Shown here in pieces: positions 50,669-63,771 of a stretch of 64,000 nt of DNA. Position numbers and translations under genes: made by a program. How positions within the stretch are numbered: position 1 is the first letter of the stretch; the number at the start of each line of letters is the position of its first letter. Below the pieces are notes generated by a model, which saw only the letters and a program-made list of their open reading frames with translations, had not been told where the DNA came from and did not search any database. The DNA comes from Adineta vaga (lineage: Eukaryota > Rotifera), in the NCBI GenBank assembly GCA_021613535.1, contig CP075495.1, forward strand, positions 8,122,001 to 8,186,000, read 5' to 3'.

Positions 50669-53378
50669 TGTCTTTCTCGGTATATGAAAGAAGAGTTTCA
50701 ATGAAAAAAGAATGAAATGAATGTCAAACACAGCAGATATCTTCCTTGTGATACGTCAATAGACTGGAACATAAATAACAATAAACAACTTATTGATTGG
50801 TTCATATTGTTAATATGACATAGAATTTAAATTGATCTTTAAAAAGTTATTTTTCAATAAAATTATTTGTTTGAAAATATTTTCGATGATGAAAAATTTT
50901 CTAATGTAATTTTGATGAAGAGTCTGCAGAAGAGTTTTTGATTGGTGCAATCTATTAGCCAATAGGAATGAGACTTTGTTAGTTACCATTACAATTACAA
51001 ATACAAATGATGAAGATTTAGTTTTTGACTTAATATTAAAACCAATATTGACGATACAATCAATAAATGTGAATAACATTATCAATCAGCTCGAGGAATA
51101 AAACCTGTTATTTTATGAACGAAAGTCTCGAAAGAATTCATGATAAGAAACTTTATTCATCTTCGTACAATGATGAAACATATGAATTTCTTACTAAAAA
51201 GAAACTAGTTTAACAGAATTTTGAGACAAAACTATTATTTGTTGATATTTATCGATACATAATAATAACTTATGTAACGAGAGAAAATATTATGTTTGAA
51301 AAGAACGTCAACAATTATGGATATTTTTGTTTATGAATAGACTTTTTGCTATACTAGTAGATGAAGTTAAGTACATTTGATTACATCATAATATCAAAAT
51401 CCTCTTTCTGCAAAAGAAAAGAACCATCGTATCTTAATAATAGATTAAATTTGATCGTTACGATTAATAAAAGAATGTTAAATTATATGGCATCGAATGT
51501 TTCTTTGTTTGAACGTTCTCATATCAATCGAAATAGTGATGTATGTCAATAAATCTTCAATACAATGAAGACATTCTCTATCGATGAAATGTCTCTCAAC
51601 AAAGGGAGGATTTTCGATTTAGTAGATTTAATTAGAAGTTCAGAAGCTGAAAATTGAATATTAATCGTTTCTTTTGATGATGAATCAAGAGTAGTTAAGT
51701 AGAAGCTGCATTGTTCAGTTTTATAAAATAGTTTTTATATGTTTTTCTTTTTCAGGCGTGTGGATGTAATACATCTGTTTTTGCTTGCACAGTTATAGAG
51801 AACTGATGCATTATACGATAAAATTTCAACATATTCAAATAGAATAACAAAAATACGGTTTGTTTGATTTTAGTTCAACTAGTTTATATTCTTCCTTTCA
51901 TTCTTGAATAAACAGTTTATTTGTCGGGATTCTTTCAAATATAAATCAAAAAAATATTCATTTGCATGAATACACACTATCTCAACTATTTAATTCACAT
52001 ATATAATTATAAAAAAGATCGATTCTATCATTACTATATCACTTAATACGTATGAAAATATAACTAAATCATATATATATATATATATATATGTACACAT
52101 TTCCTCAAGCTAATATACATATACGTCTGTAAATTATGTTCATGTAAATGTTTCTTTTCTTATTCAATCAACATATGCAGCTCGTCATTCTGACTCGATC
52201 TCTCTTCTCTTTCGTTATATTGTTTTATATGTGTGATGCTTTTTGCTCAATTTGGATGTATTCAACAGCTCATTTTCTTTTCTCTTATGCATACATCACG
52301 TAATAGTAATTTTACGTTTAGTCAAGTAATAGTTGTTGGACATTTTACACCCTTTAACACTCAAGGCAAAATGAGCATGTCCTACTTAGCTGAACGAATA
52401 ATATAAGCATAGTAATACGAGTCACCATAGTCATTTTCATTATCGATCATATTCGTTGACTAATTGAAGATTCGTTCGTATAGTCTATAGACATTAGGTG
52501 AGCATATCCGATATTTATTCTGGTGATCAAATATTGATCGCAAGTCTTGATATACATCCAAGATAATGATAGACAAAAAAGAAAGAAAGAAAGAAGGAAA
52601 GAAATGAATACAAAAGACTATTCTTTCTTCCATACTGCGCATGCATGCTCACACTTAATTCTCTGTTCTCTTTCTTTTCTTTTTACTCTTAGTTTCTTTG
52701 CCGAGACAAAATACGAGAAATTTGTCAGCTGCATAAGAGAAACATTGCTTCTAAACCAGCATTGAAATTGACTGTTTTCCTTTGGAAAAAAATGAATGAG
52801 TAGGCGATAAGAGTGTAGCAAAAAGAAAAAGAGAGAGAGAGGAGGTCGGAATCATATAGAGGGAAAAAAGCAGAATGAAAGGGAGTCATTAATCGTCTTT
52901 GCTGTGGTCGATGTCGATGAAAATGAGACGAGGAAAAAAGAATGAGACTGATTCGTTTGTGAGTAGAGTATTGAGAATGACGATCAACTGAATAAAAAGA
53001 GAAAAAAAAATTAAAATGTTTATTTTTTGATTAAACTCAACTGCTGCTTTTCATCAGTGTTTTCAATCATTTTCTTTTTGTAAAAAAAAATACGTCAACA
53101 TATTCCTATTGTTATGCTCATTTGAAAAATATATATATATATAAATATACATGCATAGTCAGTTAACGACTTTTTCTTTCTTCTCTCGTCTTTTTTCTTT
53201 ACTAATCGGTTTTTTCTCTCTTCATTTTGTTCGGTACATATTACCAATCTTACTCTCATACTTTAGATGTGGCAAATTGATGTGCTATTCAATTGTGAAA
53301 TCTAGTCGGTGATTATTCTATAGTTATGATATCAACAATGATGATGTGATTGAAAACAACAATAACAATTAATTAACA
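50669..53378. other. Gene-free AT-rich region with simple repeats
   Basis: 2.7 kb between CHTOP and the calmin-like gene; both promoters must be here. It has (AT)n at about 52073-52092, GAAA/AAAG repeats near 52576-52602, and (AT)n near 53130-53142. A purine-rich block (GAGAGAGAGAGG) lies near 52830-52843. No supported gene. Confidence 0.5.
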
Positions 53379-56300
53379 ATGATGGCATGTATCGAACGAC
53401 ATGGATGGTGTTCGTCCTTGATGTCGTCCATACGGTGTCCCTCAAATCTCGACAAATCAACAAAACCTTGTCCTATTCTCTCATCGTCGCGTGCTTCAAC
53501 ATCAATGAACTCAAACAGTGATAGTATTTCTCTTACTAGTAGTTCCATATCACCGTCATCACTATCATGCGGTAAAGGAAAAAAGGCATCTATATCTCTT
53601 CAACATTCATCATTCGATCGAACCAACGACTATTATACAAGTAAACGTATTGAAGAATTACATGAACGTATGGATGATATTCAAATAACAAATTTTTTAA
53701 AATTTATCAATCATCATTTATCATTACGAAAAGATCATAATAAACTAAATATTAATGATTTAGCTAAAGATCTATCAAATGGACATGTTTTAATCGATTT
53801 AATTGAAATTTTATCATCAACAAAATTAAAACGTGAACGTGGTCATACACGTTTTCATTCATTAACTAATGTTCAAATTGTTTTGGATTATTTAAGAGCA
53901 CGTATGCCACATATGAATATCTTAGCACACGAAATTGTTTCAGGCAATCGTAAACAAATACTTGCTCTATTATGGATTATCATGAAAATATTCGATTTTC
54001 CAGGATTTCGTCTTACAAATAAGAATTGTTTTGTTGAAAATACACTCTTAGGTTTCGGTCAAGATCGTAGTATAATCATCAAATGGTTAAATAACATTCT
54101 AAATCATAGTTTAAATACAATTCAAATTTATATTCATGATTTTTATCTTCAAACATGGATTAATGGTTACTATTTATCAATAATTATAAAATATTTAATA
54201 CCATTAAGTTTAAAATATTTAACTATGGAATGTTTTGATTATTTAAAAGAATTAGAAAATATACATTCACAAGATAAACAACGTTTTCATTTATGTTTAA
54301 CACTTTCAAACTATTGTTTTGATACAATTACACTTATTGATGAGAACGATAGAAGTGAACGATGTTTATTTAGATATTTTACTGAATTACAACATAATAT
54401 TATCAATATACTTAAAACAAATCATATTAATAAATTAATACAAAATAATCCTTATACTAAACAAATACTTGATACAGTTACTCAAACAACAATCTCATCA
54501 ACAGGTAAATGTCAATGAAAAATCTTTTTTCATCATGATGATGATGATGTAATAGATTAAATCAATATGTGTCTTGTTTATAGAACAATCGTCACATATA
54601 ATTAATAGTAATGAAGAATATTTGATTTGTGTTGAAGATGATAATCATTATCAACACATTCCAGTAGTCGAACAAAAAGAATTTTCGATGAATTCTCGAG
54701 GTCAATCAACGGGTGGTCTTCATCAATCAACAAATTTACGAACAGTAGAAAAATCTCGATCATTTAATAATCAACAACTTAATAATCAATTGCAAAGAAA
54801 AAATCGTTGGGAAAAAACGGAAATTTTACAAAGGTATTGAAACAAACGATAGATTGTAATTAGTGAATAGAGTAATAGCCTTGACCTATTGCATAACGAA
54901 TGTTAAAATTTCAATTAAAACAATGAAATTTAATCAAAAGATAACGACATTCTAACGATAATGACTCTATTGTTGATGCAGAAGAAAAATTCTCTAAGGT
55001 TTCCTTCGGTAATCCAATCTTTTTATTGTTTAAGTAAGAGAGACGCTTATAAGTCATGTTTAAGGATGAATGTTAATGGTTAGAAATGTTATATAAGTTC
55101 ACAATTGACTTAATAGATTTTCTTTTCTTATAGTGATTTGCCTATTGTGAATGGCCAGAATGATACATTAAAAGCAGAACAAGTTAAAAGAGTAACTAAA
55201 AAACAACATTCAGTTAATAGTACTCCAGGGAAATCAGAACAATCGGTATCAATAACAGTTACAAATGAACAAGAAAAAGAAGTCAATCAATTCAACGTTG
55301 CATGTCAAGATTTCGAACAAATCATATTGAAAGTTGAAGAAACTATAGTTACAGATGAAAAGGATAGACAACGAAAAGTTGAAATAGATCAACCTATTCT
55401 CGTGAATAAAGAAAATCTATATGATGATAGTGAAAAATTTGAAGAAATTAATGATCCGATTGAAAACGAAATATCAAACCAATCTGCTGCTACATTGGAA
55501 GAACCACTAAAACTTGACACGTCTGGTGAAGAGAACAAACAATATGTCAATGAATTCGAACAGTCAACAAACGCAATAAAAGAACAAAATGAATCAATAG
55601 TTTCAAATGAAAATGTTCCAGAATCTGATGTTCAAATCATTGAATTAGAAAACATCCCAGCAGCAACAGCGCCAGAGCAATTCTCGACAAATACTACAAT
55701 TGAATTTGAAGAAGTACAGCAACCTGTTACAACAACAACAACAACAAACGAAGAGAAACTGTTATCTTCAATTGACCATGAAAGTTGCGAACAATCTGTT
55801 GAAAATAAATTATGTGATTATACAAATGTCACAACACGCCAAGTAACACATGAAGAATTATTATTAAATGCAATGCCTGAACTAGATATGATGATGACAC
55901 CTGCTACATCAGATGAGAAATCAAAACCAGCTACAATTGAAGAATCATTACCAGTTCCATTAGTTACCGAAGGAAATATATCAAAACTTAATGAAAATAG
56001 CACATCTGTTCCAGTGACTACGAATAAAAAGTCATCAACATCGGCAACAGCAAGTAAAAAAACGAAAAAACGTGTAAATAATAGTGTCAATCACGAAACA
56101 TTACAGACACATAATGAACAATCACAACAATCAACAATTAAACTTGAACAAATGGAAGAGAAAAACACCATGGAAACTATACAAACTATCGACAATAAAC
56201 CTGTGCCAATGCCATCAATCAATGAACAAGCAAGTCAGCCAGAAACAAATTTCAATGGTACCGATGAAAAAGCAGAACAACTGATTACTGAGACATCATC

Positions 56301-57431
56301 TCGAAATGTCATAGGAAAAGAAAATAATCCTTCAACGATAACAAATATTAATTTAGAAAATCCTTTAGTTACAACATTATTTAAACAATCTATTGTATCG
56401 AATGATGAAGCAACCAAATCAATCATGAACAATAAAAAGTACAATGGTAATGTGAAAAAATCTCCACAAGTTGAATCGTCTAATAAAGAAAATCAACACA
56501 TTTCGACATCAAATAAACAATCAACATTTATTATAAAAGATTCAGATCAATCAAGAATTCCAAGTGAACAAACGAAAGTAAATAAAGGAGATAAATCTTC
56601 TGATATGATCACTACCTCATCAACCAAAGTAAATAACGAATCAGTACAAGTAGCTGTATCACTTAACAAACAAGAGCATGTTACAATATCAAAGAAACAA
56701 GTAGCTTCACCTTTAGTACCACTTGAGAAATCGAAACAAACGATCGTAACAAGTGAAGCAATCGAACGTATATGTTTGATAAGTACAAATAAAAAATCAG
56801 ACCAATCTGAAGAATTACTTGAAAAACAAGAACAATCGGCCACTGTATCTGAACAACCATGTGCTTCTGTTATATTACACAAGGATGTAAAGAAATTATC
56901 GCCTAAGAATAAAAAATCTCGACGATCAAATACGAAAAAAGGAAATTCATCAGTTAAAACTGAAAATGTACACGAAACACTTTCTCAAAATGAAGAGGAA
57001 AATTTTGAATCATCAGTGTCACCTTTGAAATTAGTAACAATTGTACAAGAACAAAAATCAAATATTATTTTCTTAGAAGATCCCAACTCTTTACCAATAT
57101 TGCCCGATGACAAATTATTACAATATGAGTAAATATTGTTTGATAATCAAAGGTTTTCTTAGTTTTATCTCTTTTTTTTTCTAGTGATACTGCTCAATCT
57201 TCAAGTGCCTTACGTTCTCGTAAACATAAAAAGAAAAAGACAGTTACTACAACTAACACAACAATAATTGAAAAGCCATTATCAGTAGCTACAACAACAA
57301 TAACAACAAATCGTAATTTTCTTCTTATTATACAAGAATTTTTACTTGATCGAAAAACGATTGCATTCAAATGTGTTTTTATTCTTGCTTGTCTTTGTGT
57401 TTCAATCTATTATTATTGTACTCTCGCCTAA
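53379..57431 (+). CDS. Calmin-like tandem calponin-homology protein with C-terminal membrane anchor
   Basis: Four exons fit in phase (53379-54504, 54584-54833, 55134-57128, 57185-57431), giving about 1205 residues. A Ser-rich N-terminus precedes two CH domains: CH1 about residues 103-212 (ITNFLKFINHHL, LAKDLSNGHVLIDLIEIL, KQILALLWIIMKIF) and CH2 about 225-345 (IIIKWLNNILN, WINGYYLSIIIKYL). About 800 residues of Glu/Gln/Ser/Thr/Asn-rich, disordered sequence follow. The last exon encodes a basic RSRKHKKKK patch and a final hydrophobic segment (FKCVFILACLCVSIYYYC) almost at the end. CH-CH plus tail anchor is the calmin (CLMN) layout, so an actin-binding membrane linker is likely. No KASH-type PPPX end, so not a nesprin. 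The linker is too degenerate to align. Confidence 0.8.
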
Positions 57432-57683
57432 GTGATATTTATTTCATGTTGTTAGTTGAATACAATCAACAATGCGTTATATTTCTCTCTTGTTAACATT
57501 TCTTTCTTCAATGGGCAAATTTTATCTGTGTGTGAACAGTTTCTTGTTTTGTTTTCGAATATATACAGATAAAACGTACTATGGTGGGTTTAGAGAGATA
57601 AATATCGAAAAAAGTCCGAATCTAAATTTTTGCATGTATTGTTCTCGTCAAACCAAATCTTAAAATAAACAGAAAAAAGTTGC
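57432..57683. other. 3' flank of calmin-like gene
   Basis: Short AT-rich 3' UTR-like segment. An open frame at 57472-57663 has no protein-like character. Confidence 0.4.
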
Positions 57684-58544
57684 TTAAGCCCCTTCTCCCT
57701 TACAAATGATTTTTCACTTTAGACTATCGATTTACGTGGACTCCGTCTAGGAAAAAGCTAACGAGCTCAAGTTGGTGTCAATTTAAAGAGTCTCCGGTTG
57801 CAGCTTTTGTCCGAGTGGGTTTTCAAAATTCAATCTTGTTCATTTTTTATGAGCATCTTATTGGAAAGGTCTAACAATCAGCATAGAAAACGGGTTCGGA
57901 CAAAAGTTAGCGTTGATGAATACTTTTAAAGCAATAACCGTACTCGATATTGGCTTATTTACCTCGAGAGACTAGTTCACAGTTTTTTTAATTACAACTC
58001 ATGTTTTGAGAAAAATGAAAAATAACTTTTACAAATGAAGTTTTCATTCAAATTCAAAAGGAAACACATAAAAATGATGGCATATTTTCAATAAATTTCA
58101 CTGGACTATTTAACAACGTGTAACAAATGCAATGCGCTAACACCATCTATCATGCTGGAACAAGTTCACTCTCCTTTCTATCCAATCATCCGTGTATCAT
58201 ATGTTAGGATATACTGCGGATCCCATAACTCCAATTGAATTGACCGATGGATGAAGAAACCAGAAAATCCCAGGGATTTTAGACAAAAATGAATAGATCA
58301 CTATATTTAAATTATAATTTGTGTAACTTTTGACTCTCAACAACAAAATACTATCAAATCTTTGTCCTCTTTTATCGATTGTTCGATTATTCTACACTTA
58401 TATTGTCTGAAATGAAAGCTCCATTTGACTCAAAATGTTTCAAAATCATGAAATACCATAGGTGTTCTACATCTTCCTATGAGTAAAATTCAATCTGGAT
58501 TTTTCTTTGAAAATTGAGTTTTCTAAGAGGGAAGAGGCCCTTAA
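57684..58544. mobile_element. TTAA-bounded MITE-like element (piggyBac-type candidate)
   Basis: An 853-bp body (57688-58540) is bounded by TTAA on both sides (57684-57687 and 58541-58544). The ends are imperfect inverted repeats: left GCCCCTTCTCCCTTA and, read from the right end inward, GGGCCTCTTCCCTCTTA. TTAA target duplication is characteristic of piggyBac elements. The body is less AT-rich than its flanks and encodes no transposase or other long open frame, so it would be non-autonomous. It ends 30 bases before the valyl-tRNA synthetase ATG. Family assignment is inference. Confidence 0.55.
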
Positions 58545-58574
58545 ATAAATCTTTTCTTATAGATTTTTGAATAG

Positions 58575-61500
58575 ATGTTGATTAAAGCCTTCTTATTGAA
58601 TCGTTGTTTTCAACGTTTTACAACCTATCGATGGTTGTCAAAAACTCATCAACCTGCTCTTTTCGAATCAAAATGGGCAGCAATATTTGCTAATGCAACA
58701 ACGAATTCATATCTTCCTTCTCTACCTCACGATAAACAACATGAAAAACCATTCGTTATGCTTTTTCCACCACCAAATGTGACAGGAAATCTTCATCTAG
58801 GACATGCACTAACAACATGTATTCATGATTCTCTCTTAAGATGGTATACAATGCAACAGAAATCCTATGCACGTTGTGTACCAGGCTATGATCATGCTGG
58901 AATAGCAACACAGGTAAATATGAAATCTAACTGAGAATTTCTCAAAAAATTAAATTTATTTTTACAGGTTATCGTAGAAAAACATATTGCTCCTAAAAAA
59001 CGTGAGGAAATAGGAAGAGAAAATTTTCTTCAAGAATGTTATCGATGGTCTTCTACATATCGTCAAACCATTGAAACACAATTAAAGCGTTTATGTCCAT
59101 TGTTTGATTGGTCAAATGCTTATTTTACAATGGATGAACATCTTGTTAATTGTGTTCGTGACGCTTTCTTACGTTTATATGACGATGGTCTTATCTATCG
59201 TGACCGACGAATTGTAAATTGGTGTTGTCAATTAAGATCTGTAGTTAGTGATATTGAAGTTGATTCAAAAGAAATAAATGGACGACAAAAATTATTCGTT
59301 CCTGGCTATGGAAAAGAAATTGAATTAGGTGTACTTTATAATGTTGCATACAAAATAATTGATGGAGAACAAGAGAAAGAAATTATTGTAAGTACAACAC
59401 GGCCAGAAACAATTTTAGCTGATACAGGTATTGCTGTTCATCCATTGGATCCTCGTTATGCATCATTAAAAAATAAGTTTGTTCAAAATCCATTTGATCC
59501 ACAAGATCGTTTACCGATTATTTTTGATGAAAATGTTGATCAAAACTTTGGTACTGGTGCAGTTAAATTAACACCTGGACATGATGCATTTGATTATACC
59601 TTAGCAATCAAACATCATCTACAAATTCGAACAATGTTAAATGATCAAGGTCGTGTACAACTGCAATCAAATCATCCATATTATCAAGAATTAAATGATT
59701 TACATCGCTATGATGCACGTGAGAGAGTATTACAAATATTAGAAAAACAAGGATTAAGAAGAGGAGAACAAGAACAACAAAAAATGATCATACCAATATG
59801 TAGTCGAACAGGTGATATTATTGAACCAATGGTTAAAGAACAGTGGTTTTTAGATACAACTGAAATGTGTAAGTTTACTCTTCTATTTATTGGACGAGTG
59901 TTTCTTGGAAATTGATCTTCTAGGTCGACAAGCATCATCTATTGTTGATGATGATACTCTTAAATTAACACCATCATCTAAACGTAAGGTCTGGAAATAT
60001 TGGTTGAATAATAATCGACCATGGTGTTTATCTCGACAACTTTGGTGGGGACACTCGATACCAATGTATCATTGTTCAATCAATACTAAATCAAATGATT
60101 ATAAATGGATTGGTGCAAAATCACTTGAAGAAGCAAGAATAAAAGCTGCTCAATTGTTTCCAAACATTGCAGCTGATTCGATTCATATTGAACAAGATCA
60201 AGATGTACTTGATACATGGTTTTCATCAGGTTTACTACCAGTCTCTCTCTTTTATAATAAAGATTCTCAAGAATTCCCCACGACATTACTCGATACAGGT
60301 TATGATATCATGTTCTTCTGGGTTGCTCGTATGGTTATGCTTGTAAATATTTATTCAGTTGAATATTTATCGAAGAAAATCTTTCGATTTCTAGAGTCTA
60401 AAATTAACTAATCAAGTACCATTTCATGAAGTTCTTTTTCATGGTTTAATTTGTGATCCAAATGGGAAAAAGATGTCAAAATCTTTAGGTATTTATATAT
60501 CTGTCTATTTGTATCATTACTGAATGTTTCTTTTAGGTAATATAATTGATCCAATGGATGTCGTGGATGGTATAAGTCTTAAATCTTTACAAACTCGTCT
60601 TGATCAATCACATTTATCTCGTACCGAAATTGAACGTGCTAAACGTATTCAGGCTACTCAATATCCATCGGGTATTGAACCCATTGGTTCTGATGGTTTA
60701 CGTCTTTGTCTTTTATCATATGATATATATCAACAATCAATACGTTTTGATCCAACACAATTTGATTATGTTGGACGTTATTGTAATAAATTTTGGAATG
60801 CTTATAAATATGTAACAGAATTTGCTTTGATTGATATGGATTTTCGTCATGAGAAATTTTCCAATATAACTTATGAACAAATAGAAAACTTAGTTGAAAA
60901 TCGTCTTGTTGATCGTTGGATTTTCTATGAATTAAATAGAACTATAGGAAAAGTGAATGATTGTTTAAAAGATTTTACATTTCATCTTGCTATTAACCGT
61001 TTACGTGATTCATTTTTGAAAGATTTCTGTGACTTTTACATTGAATTTAGTAAAATTCCTATTAAACAACAATCAAATCAAACTACAAAAGCCAATGTTC
61101 AATTATTACTGTATTATTTACTTAAACAATATCTTATTCTTTATCATCCATTTCTACCAGCTCTAACAGAAGAATTATGGCATGATTTAACACAAGGAAA
61201 ACAAGGATATCTTATTCATCAATTGTATCCAACGATGAAAGATACTCAAAAGTAAGATTCGAAAGTTATTTTATGAGAAATTTGCTTCTTAAAATACATG
61301 AAATAATTCTTATGATTATTTTTTAGAATTAATCATATGGACTCTGAAGTTGTTCAAATGATTCGTTTAATTTTTAAGAATTCCACAAGTTTCAAACAAA
61401 TACTTCGTTTACCACGTGATTCTGATGTTATCATTCATTTTGACAATCAAATTTCGGAAGATTTGACCAAACATATTGAATCTTATCTAACCGAAATTCG

Positions 61501-61897
61501 TACAATAACTCGATTAGATAAAATTCGTATTTTACGATCTACTTCTTCTGATACGAATCTTCATCAATCAAAACTTTTATTTCGTGATTATATTAATGAT
61601 AATGTTGAACTTATTTTCAATTTAAATGATGATAAACAAACACGAGATCTTGTTGAAAAACACGAAGAACGATTGAGTAAACAACTTGATAAATACAATG
61701 ATGATTTGAGTATTAGTGAAGTAACCACGAAATTTCATCAAGAAAATAATGATATGGAAAGTATTGAACGTGAACGACATCGACGTGAGATTTTATTAGA
61801 AGAAATAAAATTAACTCAACGACGACATGAAAGATTTGTTCAGCTAGCTAAAAAACGAACGATTATTGAAAAAAAGAATAAAAAACAGCTAAAATGA
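58575..61897 (+). CDS. VARS2: Valyl-tRNA synthetase, probably mitochondrial
   Basis: Class I synthetase that attaches valine to tRNA-Val. Six exons fit in phase (58575-58913, 58968-59868, 59924-60342, 60395-60488, 60537-61251, 61327-61897), giving 1012 residues (human VARS2 1063). The N-terminus [18 protein letters not shown] is basic and hydrophobic, a mitochondrial leader, and the GST-like extension of cytosolic VARS1 is absent. Signature motifs: [16 protein letters not shown] (HIGH box), [22 protein letters not shown] and [16 protein letters not shown] (editing domain), [24 protein letters not shown], and [10 protein letters not shown] (KMSKS). The C-terminus is a charged coiled coil. A TTTCTTATAG acceptor-like signal lies 14 bases upstream of the ATG. 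No lesion seen. Confidence 0.94.
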
Positions 61898-61982
61898 TAA
61901 TAGATAAACTTTATTTTCTTTTGACGATCAATTCATGAGTATGATTGAAAGTCACATTTCTACTTTCAATTATAGAATCATT

Positions 61983-62630
61983 TTAAAAAAAGTCCATCTT
62001 AGGTTCTTCTAATGTCGTTAATAATCGCTGTAAACCATCACTTAATCTTATTCCGTGTAATTTTCGTTTTAAAAACTCGAAATCGATTATCTCTTGTAAA
62101 GGACGTTGAAAAACAATCGTTTCAATTCGAATTAATCTATGTAGAAAATAACGTTCAGCATAACAACAAATGGCAATTATTTCTTTTGTTTGAAGTGTAT
62201 CTATTGAATTTATTTCAAGAAAATCAAATAATTCATTAATATCATCATGTGTTTTATAATAATTAAAGTATTCACAAATAATATCTTTGACATCTTCAAG
62301 ATCACTCGTTGTATCACGTTGAATTTTTCGTATTAATTTGAAAATAACTTGTTGTCGATTAATTAAAGGTTTAGTATATTTACTAAGGAAAGCTAATGGT
62401 GATAGATTTTCCAATTGAGAATAATCCGATGGTAAAGTACATTGAATAGATGAAGCGCTGAGTGTGATTGGTGCTTTAAATTTCTCTATTTTTCTTTCTT
62501 CTAAACGAGTTTCTTCATTGAAACGATCGATCAAATCAGATGTTTGTTTCGTTTCTTGAATCAATGGTTTAAGATATTCCATTGGAAGAAAAGTACCTTT
62601 TTCTTTAAAATTTATATAATCTTTACGCAT
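61983..62630 (-). CDS. Hypothetical helical protein
   Basis: The open frame extends to 62681 but its upstream end has only a GTG. The first in-frame ATG is at 62628-62630 (MRKDYINFKEKG), giving 215 residues. A TTTTTAG acceptor at about 62659-62665 suggests the true 5' exon is upstream or that a trans-spliced leader is added. The protein is all-helical and charged: LKPLIQETKQTSDLIDRF, then ICEYFNYYKTHDDINELF, an EIIAICCYAERYFLHRL core, and LKRKLHGIRLSDGLQRLL near the end. No membrane span or catalytic motif. I do not recognise the family. Convergent with the valyl-tRNA synthetase, 85 bases between stops. Confidence 0.65.
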   Translation of the reverse strand: MRKDYINFKEKGTFLPMEYLKPLIQETKQTSDLIDRFNEETRLEERKIEKFKAPITLSASSIQCTLPSDYSQLENLSPLAFLSKYTKPLINRQQVIFKLIRKIQRDTTSDLEDVKDIICEYFNYYKTHDDINELFDFLEINSIDTLQTKEIIAICCYAERYFLHRLIRIETIVFQRPLQEIIDFEFLKRKLHGIRLSDGLQRLLTTLEEPKMDFF

Positions 62631-62677
62631 ATCATTGATTAAACCAGTATAATAACCAGCTAAAAACAATATTGAAT

Positions 62678-62854
62678 TCACTTGAAAAGTAGTTCTTTAT
62701 ATTGGTATGTCTTGCCTGGTACTGCTCTAACATGTTTGCCATTGACAAGTTTGAGTTGTTTTCTTAATAACTCATTTTGTTTCATTTTATTTGGTGGAAT
62801 AAGTGGTTTTGTTTTGACAACTTTCGTTGCTTGTATAACTTCGTTGATAGTCAT
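62678..62854 (-). CDS. Small basic protein, 58 aa
   Basis: An ATG-to-TGA frame (62852-62854 to 62678-62680) encodes a Lys-rich, soluble-looking peptide: MTINEVIQATKVVKTKPLIP then KQNELLRKQLKLVNGKHV and ending YKELLFK. The composition is protein-like, while the opposite-strand frame over the same bases is merely hydrophobic. It ends 12 bases before a TTTTTAG acceptor that precedes the next minus-strand gene, so it may be its upstream operon partner or a mis-joined first exon; none of the obvious donors joins it in phase. Not recognised. Confidence 0.35.
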   Translation of the reverse strand: MTINEVIQATKVVKTKPLIPPNKMKQNELLRKQLKLVNGKHVRAVPGKTYQYKELLFK

Positions 62855-63771
62855 GGATAACTATAATGATTGCGTATTTAGAAATTTTCGTTCGAATAAT
62901 ATCAGCTGAGTTTTTGTTTCCCTAGTGATTTAAAAACTTCTTCTTTTTTTCATCAAGGCAATTCGATTTAAAATGCTTCTTGATTACCAAGCTGCGTGTG
63001 ATTTAAGGTAATATAACATTTACTTCTCTTACTGTATTTACCTCACACCGTCTATACATATCTTCCTTCGAATAAGTTTTGATCGGCAGCGCCCTCCACA
63101 TAATGATTCATGTTCTATACATCAACAACAACGTCAATATATGTTATAATAAATCAGCTGATATTGACGAATCAGCCTCAAGAACTGATTGATTGCAAAA
63201 TGTCTTAGAATCGCAATAGAACATCCAAACCCCCTACCGATTGTCAATTACATCCAATAGTTTATCGCATGAAAATATATTTAGTAAATTCCATCAAGAC
63301 ACGTCTTAAATCTAATATATGTACTATGTTTTGTCCTTCTCGGTGTCTCTCTTTTTTCTTTTTCTCCTGTTATATCTATCTTCCTATTGATTATGAAAAG
63401 AACAAACCTATAAAAAAAGACGACGAACTTACGATACATATTCTATTTACTATTGAGTCATCCTCTATTGTTTCTTCTTGAAGCAAATAGTGACGTTGTG
63501 CACGCATATATATATATATATATATATATGTGTATGCTTTCGCTCGATCGTTCTACTCGTTAGTATTATTCAGTGAAGCGTAATAGTTACCCCAGTCATT
63601 ATACGAATGGAATACATATGTTAATGTAATTTATTTCTTTTTTTGTACTTTGACGGATCTGATATTTTTTCGTAGTTAAAGAATATGTTGCTTTTAGATC
63701 ATAACATTGTCAAGCGTCTATTTGTATGGTGAATTGTGTGGTTGATAAATTTGTGATTAATTATTAGAACT
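62855..63771. promoter_or_regulatory. Divergent promoter region with (TA)n tract
   Basis: Lies between minus-strand small genes and the plus-strand SOAT gene. Contains an (AT)n run at about 63507-63529 and pyrimidine-rich stretches. TTATTAG just before 63769 may be a splice acceptor for the SOAT leader. No coding potential. Confidence 0.45.

Noticed and set aside
53379-57431. Nesprin (KASH) identity for the CH-CH membrane protein
   Set aside because: No PPPX C-terminal motif and no spectrin repeats; the calmin layout fits better.
62682-62909. 75-residue hydrophobic plus-strand frame
   Set aside because: It looks like the hydrophobic complement of a Lys-rich minus-strand coding frame, and no promoter or splice context supports it.
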